This document shows positions 57,826 to 64,000 of a stretch of DNA of 64,000 nucleotides, piece after piece; position 1 is the first letter of the stretch; each line of letters opens with the position of its first letter. The translations under genes were made by a program, and so were the position numbers. A model generated the notes under the pieces. It saw only the letters and a program-made list of their open reading frames with translations. It did not search any database and was not told where the DNA came from. The DNA is from Actinomycetospora soli (GTDB lineage Bacteria > Actinomycetota > Actinomycetes > Mycobacteriales > Pseudonocardiaceae). The DNA is taken from NCBI RefSeq assembly GCF_021026295.1, contig NZ_JAJNDA010000002.1, forward strand, positions 186,001-250,000, in the 5' to 3' direction.

Positions 57826-58908
57826 TCATGCCCGTGGCGCCGTACCCGGTCGCGTGGCCAGCGGAACCAGGCCCTTCTCCGACCAGCTCACCGAGCGGGT
57901 GCCGAGCGGCACGCCCGTCTGCTGGGCCTCCATCATCTTCCCGTCGCCGAGGTAGAGGGCGACGTGGTGGATGGAGTCCGGGTCCGAGGTGTCGTAGGCC
58001 CAGAACAGGAGGTCACCGGGCTGCGCCTGCGCCACCGGCACGTGCGCACCCGCCCCGTACTGGTCCCGCGAGACCCGCGGCAGCACGATGCCGGCCGCCT
58101 GGAACGCCCGGAGCATGAGCCCGGAGCAGTCGTAGCTCGACGGGCCGGTCGCGCCCCAGACGTAGGGCTTGCCGGTCTCGCGGGTCGCGAACTCGATGGC
58201 GGTCCGCGCCACCCCCGGCGGGAGGGCCGTCGCGACCCCCGCCGTCGGGCCCTCGGCGCACGGCCGGATCGCACCCTGCACACCGGCCAGGTCGCTGACC
58301 AGGGACGCGGCCAGCGGCTCCCACTTGGCGTAGGCGTTCGGGAACGCCGAGCGCTGCACGATCTGCGCGGCCCGCGTCACCGGCATGTCGGCCCAGCCCG
58401 GCACCGCGAGCAGGCGGGTGAGGAAGGTCCGGGTGGCGTACACCGGGTCGCGGACCTGCGCTGGGGTGCCCCAGCCCTGGCTCGGGCGCTGCTGGAACAC
58501 GCCGAGCGAGTCGTGGTCGACGGCGACGTCGATGCCGACGACCCCCATCTGCGACTCCTGCATCGCGGTCGCCAGCGCCACCACCCAGGCGCGCGGCGGC
58601 GCCTGCATCCCCTTGGCGACCCCGATGATCGTCCCCGCGGTGTCGCGCTGGATCTGGTCGAGGTCCGCCCCGGTGCGCGGGACGCCCCGGGCGGCCCGCC
58701 CCGCCCCGGCGTCGCAGGTGCCGGCCGCCTCCGGGTCCCCGCCGCCGGTGAACTGCCCGACGACGAGCAGCCCCATCATCAGCACGACGACGAGGCCCAC
58801 TGCGAGCACGCCCACCGGGATCAGCAGGCGCAGGAAGCGCAGGCGGACCGGCAGTCGCGGGAGCCGCGGCGGGCCGCCCTGGTCGGGTGGGCGGAGGAGC
58901 GTCGTCAC
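57826..58908 (-). CDS. Membrane-anchored NlpC/P60 peptidase with lysozyme-like domain
   Basis: The 360-residue protein has one membrane helix (about 28-52). A goose-lysozyme/SLT-like part (about 85-200) has Glu118 in AMQESQMG and the SLGVFQQRPSQGWG segment. An NlpC/P60 domain (about 232-355) has catalytic Cys261 in YDCSGL and the His in IHHVALYLG. Two-domain wall hydrolases of this kind (TcpG/VirB1-like) open the wall for conjugation channels. It starts 1 base after the upstream stop codon, in an operon with transfer-like genes. Confidence 0.9.
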   Translation of the reverse strand: MTTLLRPPDQGGPPRLPRLPVRLRFLRLLIPVGVLAVGLVVVLMMGLLVVGQFTGGGDPEAAGTCDAGAGRAARGVPRTGADLDQIQRDTAGTIIGVAKGMQAPPRAWVVALATAMQESQMGVVGIDVAVDHDSLGVFQQRPSQGWGTPAQVRDPVYATRTFLTRLLAVPGWADMPVTRAAQIVQRSAFPNAYAKWEPLAASLVSDLAGVQGAIRPCAEGPTAGVATALPPGVARTAIEFATRETGKPYVWGATGPSSYDCSGLMLRAFQAAGIVLPRVSRDQYGAGAHVPVAQAQPGDLLFWAYDTSDPDSIHHVALYLGDGKMMEAQQTGVPLGTRSVSWSEKGLVPLATRPGTAPRA

Positions 58909-58909
58909 G

Positions 58910-59488
58910 TCAGCCCGCCCGGTCGTAGCCGGACACCCGCCAGTCGCCCGGCCCCGTCCGCACCAGGAGCAGTTGCAGGGTCACGGCGTCGGTCGGCACC
59001 TCGACGCGCAGGGAGTCCGGTCGCACCTCGACCGCCCGGGGCGGGCCGGTGACCCGCGTGCCGGGCACGTTGGCGGGGTCGACCTCGGCGAGCGTCGGCA
59101 GGTACTCGTCGGTCGTGTACGGCCGCAGCCGGTCGCTCCACTGCGCCGACGTGGTCCCCGGCGGGTGGTCCGCCCACGCGGTCACCCACCGCTGCGCGAC
59201 GCCGAGCGCGGCCGGGGGCGCCGCGGACAACGGCAGCGTGGTCGGGGTGAGCTCCGGCGGCGCGGACGCGGGCGGCCCGACGGTCACGGTCGGCGCCTCG
59301 GGCACGGGCCCGAGTGCGGTGCCGGAGCCCGACGGACGCGGGGACAGCCACCCCGACAGCGCCGTGACACCGACGACGAGCACGGCGGCGACGGCCAGCA
59401 CCAGCGCCAGCCGCGCCGGGCTGTGCAGCGGCCACTCCCACAGGGCGCGGTAGGCCCCCGAGCGGCCGCGCCGGGTCCGGATCGGCAC
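58910..59488 (-). CDS. Single-pass TcpC-like conjugation-type protein
   Basis: The 192-residue protein has a basic cytoplasmic start, one membrane helix (about 26-48), a Pro-rich spacer and a compact extracytoplasmic domain (AQRWVTAWADHPPGTTSAQWSDRLRPYTTDEYLP ... VRTGPGDWRVSGYD). That NTF2-like layout is shared with TcpC/VirB8-type scaffold proteins. The identification rests on layout and neighbours rather than strong motifs. GTG 59488. Confidence 0.7.
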   Translation of the reverse strand: MPIRTRRGRSGAYRALWEWPLHSPARLALVLAVAAVLVVGVTALSGWLSPRPSGSGTALGPVPEAPTVTVGPPASAPPELTPTTLPLSAAPPAALGVAQRWVTAWADHPPGTTSAQWSDRLRPYTTDEYLPTLAEVDPANVPGTRVTGPPRAVEVRPDSLRVEVPTDAVTLQLLLVRTGPGDWRVSGYDRAG

Positions 59489-59494
59489 GGCGCG

Positions 59495-61351
59495 CTACCC
59501 CCCGTCGCCCCGCGGCTCGGGGGTCGCCCGGCCCTCGACGCGGCTCTCCAGCACCCGGCCCTCGACGACGGGTCCGCTCCCGCCCCCCGCGCCCGGGCGG
59601 CGCGCGGACGGCCGGTAGATCCGCTGGGCCGGCGCGCCGTCGACCTCCACGATCCGCGGCGCGCCCGCGGGCAGCGCCGGGCGGGCCGCGTCGATCTCGC
59701 GGCGCGGCGTCCCGGACGCCGGGTCGGGCCGCACGACCTCCGACTCCACGTGCACGGTGCGGGTCCGGGCCGCGCGCTCGGTGACCGGGTCGGTCTCCTC
59801 CGGGCGGATCCGCATCCCCTGCCCGTGCCGCTCGGCCCGCTCGCCCCACCAGGAGTTCTCGCGCCCGTCCGACCCGCCGAGCCGGCCGAGGGCCCGCCCG
59901 ATCGCGCCGCTCCCGGTCGCCGGCAGGAACCCGCCGACCTGTTCGCGGGTCAGCGACACCATCGACGTCAGGCGCCGGAAGGGCCGCGACACCGCCCAGA
60001 GGATGACCGTGACGACGCCGGTGACCAGCAGGGCGAGCCACGTGTCGACCCCGCTGCCGGGCCGGAAGAGGGAGATGACCATCAGCGAGTGCAGCCCGGC
60101 CAGGGCGCCGACGAGCAACGTGTTGACCAGGGCCGCCCCGCCCACCCGCAGCATCGCGGGCAGCACCTCCGGGCGCAGCAGGGCCACCACGGCCAACGCC
60201 GGCGCGACCATCACCAGCAGCCGGATCATGAGCATCGAGACGAGGATCAGGACCTTGCTCATGAGCTGGAACAGGCCGATGCACGCGGCCTGGACCAGCG
60301 CCAGCACGCCGGCGCCGACCCGCGAGCCGGACCGGCCCTGGAAGTAGGAGTAGCGGTCCCCGACCCGGTTCGCGACGTCGGTGAACTGCTGCTTCTTCGC
60401 GTCCGCCTGGGCCTGCCCGTCCTGGCCGGTGGCGACCTCCACCTTGGAGAAGGTCTGCGCGTTCAGCAGCGGTCGCCCGAGGTCACGGGCCTGCGGCACG
60501 TCGGCGGACCCGAACTCGCCGCGCAGCCAGTTCGAGTACACGATCTGGTCGGAGAGCACCGTCGGCAGCGTGTTCTGGTCGCCGACGCCGACCTGGCGCA
60601 GGAAGCCCTGCTGCATCGCCGTGACCCCGTCGAGCAGCACGCCGTCGAGCGCGCGGGACCACTGGATCGGCGCCGCGTACGCCCCGGCCGCGAGCCCGAG
60701 CGCGAGCACCGCCACGAAGCCGCGGCGCGCCTGCTGGGACAGCTCGCCGCGCATCGCGAGCAGCAGGAGGATCGCGGCGAGCGCCGCCAGCGCGACCCCG
60801 ACCCACGTCGTGAAGACCGCCTCGTACATCGCGCGGGTGCCGGTCTGGATGACCTGGTCGAGCGGCGTGAGCAGGCTCGAGCCGCGGGCGATGAGGTAGT
60901 GCGCCCAGTTCACGCCGCCGACGACGAGCTTCGCGACGTTGAAGACCTGGTTGCCCAGCCACGTGTCGGTCGCCGCCGCCGGGTCGCGCGCGCCGCCGGG
61001 GCCGCAGCCGAGGTCGTAGGTCCACCAGACCTGGCCCGCGTAGCCGACCTCGTCGTACACCGACCCGGGCACGCCGACCCCGATCGGGGCCGGGTCGAGC
61101 GAGCCGACGAGGCCGGTGCCGGGCCGGTCCGGGTCGGGCGGCGCCTTGCAGTCGAACGCCTGCGCCGACGCCGTCCCCCCGACGACCGCGAGCCCGGCGA
61201 CGAGCGCGCCCACGACGAGGACCGAGCGCAGCCGCCCCCGCCGGGCACGACCCGGCGTCGTGACGTCCTCCCGGCCGGGCACCCGGGCCCGCCGCCAGCC
61301 GAGGACGAGGGCCACGGCGATGATGCCGAGGACGAGGACGGCACCGCTCAC
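59495..61351 (-). CDS. Polytopic membrane protein of a conjugation-like apparatus
   Basis: The 618-residue protein has two N-terminal hydrophobic segments, a Cys-containing extracytoplasmic part (FDCKAPPDPDRPG ... DLGCGPGG), about five membrane helices between residues 130 and 400, and a disordered Pro/Arg-rich tail (about 450-618). The arrangement fits a VirB6/TrbL-like channel component. GTG 61351 overlaps the ATPase stop codon (GTGA), so the two are coupled. No catalytic motif is seen. Confidence 0.72.
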   Translation of the reverse strand: MSGAVLVLGIIAVALVLGWRRARVPGREDVTTPGRARRGRLRSVLVVGALVAGLAVVGGTASAQAFDCKAPPDPDRPGTGLVGSLDPAPIGVGVPGSVYDEVGYAGQVWWTYDLGCGPGGARDPAAATDTWLGNQVFNVAKLVVGGVNWAHYLIARGSSLLTPLDQVIQTGTRAMYEAVFTTWVGVALAALAAILLLLAMRGELSQQARRGFVAVLALGLAAGAYAAPIQWSRALDGVLLDGVTAMQQGFLRQVGVGDQNTLPTVLSDQIVYSNWLRGEFGSADVPQARDLGRPLLNAQTFSKVEVATGQDGQAQADAKKQQFTDVANRVGDRYSYFQGRSGSRVGAGVLALVQAACIGLFQLMSKVLILVSMLMIRLLVMVAPALAVVALLRPEVLPAMLRVGGAALVNTLLVGALAGLHSLMVISLFRPGSGVDTWLALLVTGVVTVILWAVSRPFRRLTSMVSLTREQVGGFLPATGSGAIGRALGRLGGSDGRENSWWGERAERHGQGMRIRPEETDPVTERAARTRTVHVESEVVRPDPASGTPRREIDAARPALPAGAPRIVEVDGAPAQRIYRPSARRPGAGGGSGPVVEGRVLESRVEGRATPEPRGDGG

Positions 61352-64000
61352 CCGTCGCCACCCCACCCGGACGAGCGCGCCGCGGGCACGCCGTCCTCCG
61401 CCCCGGGAGCGTCGGGGTCGTCGGGAGCGTCGGGGTCCGGCTCCGGCGGCGGCGCCGGGCGCGGGCCGTCGTCGACGGGGAGCCGCGCGCGGGGGGCGTC
61501 GGCGGCCGGCGCCGGCGGCAGGTGGGCGCGCTGGGCGTTCGGGTTGGTGTCGAGCGCGGTGCGCAGGTGACCGAGGTGCTCGCCCTCGAGGTCGACGCGG
61601 ATCTTCTCGACCCCGCCGTGGCCGTCGGAGAAGACGAACTGGCGCGGGGTGTCGTCCGGACGGTCGTCCTGCGCGGCGGCCGTCGGGCGCGGCGAGAGCG
61701 TCCCGAGCATCTCCTCGTACCCGACGTCGGTGGGCACCCGGAGCAGCCGCAGCGCCTCCGCCTGGGCCTCGGCGTCGTCCGTCCGGCCGACGAACACGGC
61801 GTCCACGAGGGAGGCGAACCCCGGCACGCGGAGCAGGTCGCCGGCGAGCTGCGACGCGAACAGCGCGCGGACGTTGAACTTGCGCGAGTCGCGGGCGAGG
61901 CGGTCGATGAGCACCTTGCCGGTGGGGATCTGCGACAGGAAGTGCGTCTCGTCGAGGGCCACGCCCTTCCGCAGGTCGCGGTCGGCGGTGTAGACGGTGC
62001 GCTGCGTGAGCCACGACGCGAGGTTGAGCAGCTCGACCGCGAGCGACTCCCCGTCGGTCCACTCCTCCCGCGGGCTGCCGGGACGGGGCAGCGACATCCC
62101 CTGCATCGTCAGGACGGTGAGGCGGTAGTCCTCGTCGAGCACCCCCGGGTCGCCGACGGGGCTCTCGTCCGGACCGCGCGGGTCCTCCGGGTCGAGCGTG
62201 CGCTCCGGGAACAGCAGCGCGGCCTGCGGCAGCTCGCGCCGCTCCTCGAGGAAGTCGGCGACGACGTCGGCGTGCTCCTCGCCCTCCCGCGCGTGGCGGC
62301 GCAGCGTGGCGATGACCTGGCCCGGGTCCCGGTGCTGCCCGCCGCCCACCTCGCGGACCGCGCGCAGCAGCACGATCCGGGTGTGCGGGAGCCGCGCCAC
62401 GTCGTAGGGCAGCAGCCCGGTGAGCACGTCGAGCACCAGCCGACGCCGGGTGGCGGCGGCGAGCGAGCGCTCGCGGCGCCACGCCTTCTCGGGGTCGTCC
62501 TCGTCGAGGAAGTGCTCGCGGCGGGGCTCGGCGACGACGCGGTACGGGTTGAGGATGCCGGGATCGGCGCCGAGCAGGTGGATGTGGCGGGAGAACGGCG
62601 CCAGCTCCGGCACCCGGGTCAGGGCCGCGAGCGGACCCGACGGGTCGAGCACCGTCCACCGCGCCCCGGCGCGCAGCGTCTTGTAGACCATCAGCCCGGT
62701 GAGGAACGACTTCCCGGAGCCCAGGCCGCCGACCACCGCGGTGAGCCCGGACGCGCGGCGGACCTCCTGCGCCATCCACGGGTCCCAGGCCACCGGACGA
62801 CGGGTCGCGGTGCAGGTCTCGCCGAGCAGCACCCCGCGCCGGTCGCCGACGCTGGCCGAGGCGGCGGGGACCCCCGCCGCGACCCAGGTGACGGAGCCGC
62901 GCCGCCGGTAGGCGGTGGACGCGAGCGGCTCGCCGGGGATGAACTCCCGGGCGTAGGCGTACTGGGCCTCGGGGTGCTCGAGGGCGACCCGCGGGCGGTA
63001 GAGGTCGAGCAGCTGCTGGGCGCGGGTCAGGGTCTCGGCCTCGTCGCGACCGGCCACGGCGACCCGCCACCAGCCGTAGACCCGGGTGTTGAGCTGGGTC
63101 AGCCCGCCGGAGAGCTCGTCCTCGATCTGCAGCACCCGGTCGGCCTGGCGCTCCAGCGACATCGGCGGGTCCAGGTCGTGGTCGTGCGTGTAGTGCCGGA
63201 TCTGGCTGCGCACCTTGCCCATCTGGCGCTGCAGCTCCCCCGAGACCTCCTCGGGGCGGCGGACGTAGATCCGCGCCGACCACTCGACCGGGAACGGGAG
63301 CCGGTCGCTGCGCTGCATCCAGGGGTCGTCGGCCTCGGGGATGCGCAGCGAGTCCATCAGCCCGACCGAGAGCACGGCGACGTGCCGCGACACCGGGTGC
63401 AGCCCCTGCCGCCCCTCGACCTGCACCGTCGGGGCGTAGGGCTCCTGGTGCATGGACACGCCGTCGGTGAACGCGGCGAGGTCCTCGGTCTCCCAGGCCG
63501 TGCCGGGCTCCGCGCTGACGTGCTGCGGCGCCGGCAGCCCGAGCGCGCACGAGCGGTGCATCAGCCAGGCCATGTCCTCCGCGGTGCACGGCACGCCGTC
63601 GAGTCCCGGCCCGCCGACCAGGGCGTCGACGTGGGCGATCTCGGTCTCCAGCGCCGTGAGCTCGGCGTTCGCCGCGCTCGGCAGCACCCGGTGCAGGACC
63701 GGGGCCGCCGTCTCCAGCCACCGGTCGACCACCGAGCGGCCCGAGACCTCGACGCCGAGGAACACCTCCTTGTCGGCCATCGACAGGCCCATCAGGTGGT
63801 GCTGCTCGCCGGTGACGAACTCCTCCCAGGACAGCGCCCCGGGCACGTCGGGCAGCCGGCCCGGCGAGTTGCGGTCGAACGCCTCCGCCCACCGCGCGAC
63901 GGGGAACGGCCGGCTCGTGACCCGCAGGTGCACCCAGCGGCCCTGCAGCTCGCCGAGCTGCGTGGCGATGCGGCGGATGAGCGACTCGCGCTGCGGGTCG
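61348..64000 (-). CDS. VirB4/TraC-like ATPase (partial, N-terminus beyond window)
   Basis: At least 884 codons are present, and the frame is open through the right edge, so the true start is outside; an internal GTG at 63933 is not a convincing start because similar codon use continues upstream. Walker A is GGLGSGKSF, a Walker B-like LDETHFLSQIP follows, and QLAGDLLRVPG resembles the end of VirB4-type ATPase cores. The tail is Pro/Asp-rich. It probably powers the transfer or secretion apparatus encoded downstream. Confidence 0.85.
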   Translation of the reverse strand, partial: DPQRESLIRRIATQLGELQGRWVHLRVTSRPFPVARWAEAFDRNSPGRLPDVPGALSWEEFVTGEQHHLMGLSMADKEVFLGVEVSGRSVVDRWLETAAPVLHRVLPSAANAELTALETEIAHVDALVGGPGLDGVPCTAEDMAWLMHRSCALGLPAPQHVSAEPGTAWETEDLAAFTDGVSMHQEPYAPTVQVEGRQGLHPVSRHVAVLSVGLMDSLRIPEADDPWMQRSDRLPFPVEWSARIYVRRPEEVSGELQRQMGKVRSQIRHYTHDHDLDPPMSLERQADRVLQIEDELSGGLTQLNTRVYGWWRVAVAGRDEAETLTRAQQLLDLYRPRVALEHPEAQYAYAREFIPGEPLASTAYRRRGSVTWVAAGVPAASASVGDRRGVLLGETCTATRRPVAWDPWMAQEVRRASGLTAVVGGLGSGKSFLTGLMVYKTLRAGARWTVLDPSGPLAALTRVPELAPFSRHIHLLGADPGILNPYRVVAEPRREHFLDEDDPEKAWRRERSLAAATRRRLVLDVLTGLLPYDVARLPHTRIVLLRAVREVGGGQHRDPGQVIATLRRHAREGEEHADVVADFLEERRELPQAALLFPERTLDPEDPRGPDESPVGDPGVLDEDYRLTVLTMQGMSLPRPGSPREEWTDGESLAVELLNLASWLTQRTVYTADRDLRKGVALDETHFLSQIPTGKVLIDRLARDSRKFNVRALFASQLAGDLLRVPGFASLVDAVFVGRTDDAEAQAEALRLLRVPTDVGYEEMLGTLSPRPTAAAQDDRPDDTPRQFVFSDGHGGVEKIRVDLEGEHLGHLRTALDTNPNAQRAHLPPAPAADAPRARLPVDDGPRPAPPPEPDPDAPDDPDAPGAEDGVPAARSSGWGGDG

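Noticed and set aside
57826-64000. Recently acquired integrative conjugative element
   Set aside because: No integrase, relaxase, tRNA gene or direct-repeat boundary is seen in the window, and base composition equals that of the neighbours. It is kept only as a conjugation-like operon.

Overview
The window is about 73% GC and coding-dense. Start codons are mostly ATG or GTG, and many genes appear to be transcribed without a leader from a TANNNT -10 box 6-8 bases before the start codon. Gene content (DivIVA-like protein, HspR-type dnaK operon, RsiG-like anti-sigma factor, WXG100-type proteins, DUF3073, DUF3151) indicates an actinobacterium. Several neighbourhoods recall mycobacterial gene order: purL ... 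purF-purM-DUF3073, DUF3151-fba, pyrE next to a SpoU methyltransferase, and clpB next to a globin-reductase. A member of the Pseudonocardiales is my best guess; that placement is an inference.

Layout. 1-6.3 kb: end of an unknown gene, a small membrane protein, a DivIVA-like protein, a fur-ygfZ-dehydratase operon, an RsiG-like c-di-GMP-responsive anti-sigma factor, and small conserved proteins. 6.4-32 kb: nine purine genes (purM, purF, purL, purQ, purS, purC, purB, purD, purA) spread over several transcription units. Between them lie a PAS-GGDEF-EAL protein, a sterol-carrier-like protein, hydrolases, a threonine aldolase, a K+-channel-like protein, an aminotransferase, a two-gene WXG100/lytic transglycosylase unit, a glycerophosphodiesterase and an aquaporin. 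32-44 kb: a FUSC protein, DUF3151, class II aldolase (fba), an ECF-like sigma factor with a small membrane protein, DedA, a SpoU methyltransferase, pyrE, a glycosyltransferase, a short-chain dehydrogenase and an ABC-F ATPase. 44-48.7 kb: a two-component system flanked by two Asp-rich lipoproteins whose upstream regions are similar, then a divergent MFS exporter. 48.9-57.7 kb: heat-shock block clpB / globin-reductase / hspR-dnaJ-grpE-dnaK with four HAIR-like sites. 57.8-64 kb: an operon resembling a conjugation or type IV secretion apparatus (NlpC/P60 hydrolase, TcpC-like protein, polytopic membrane protein, VirB4/TraC-like ATPase that runs off the right edge).

The strongest signals not explained by genes are DNA-level repeats. 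(1) A 14-mer, ACCCGYCGTCGGGA, occurs exactly 13 times on both strands, in coding and non-coding DNA and in different reading frames; chance would give roughly 0.01. (2) A four-copy stem-loop family lies directly after the stop codons of minus-strand genes. (3) A three-copy family beginning GTGGCAGGAAAGCG follows purD, fba and the response regulator. The best candidate for an undescribed system is the lipoprotein / kinase / regulator / lipoprotein module at 44.05-47.17 kb. Others are the WXG-transglycosylase pair and the globin-reductase fusion that lacks its haem-ligand histidine.
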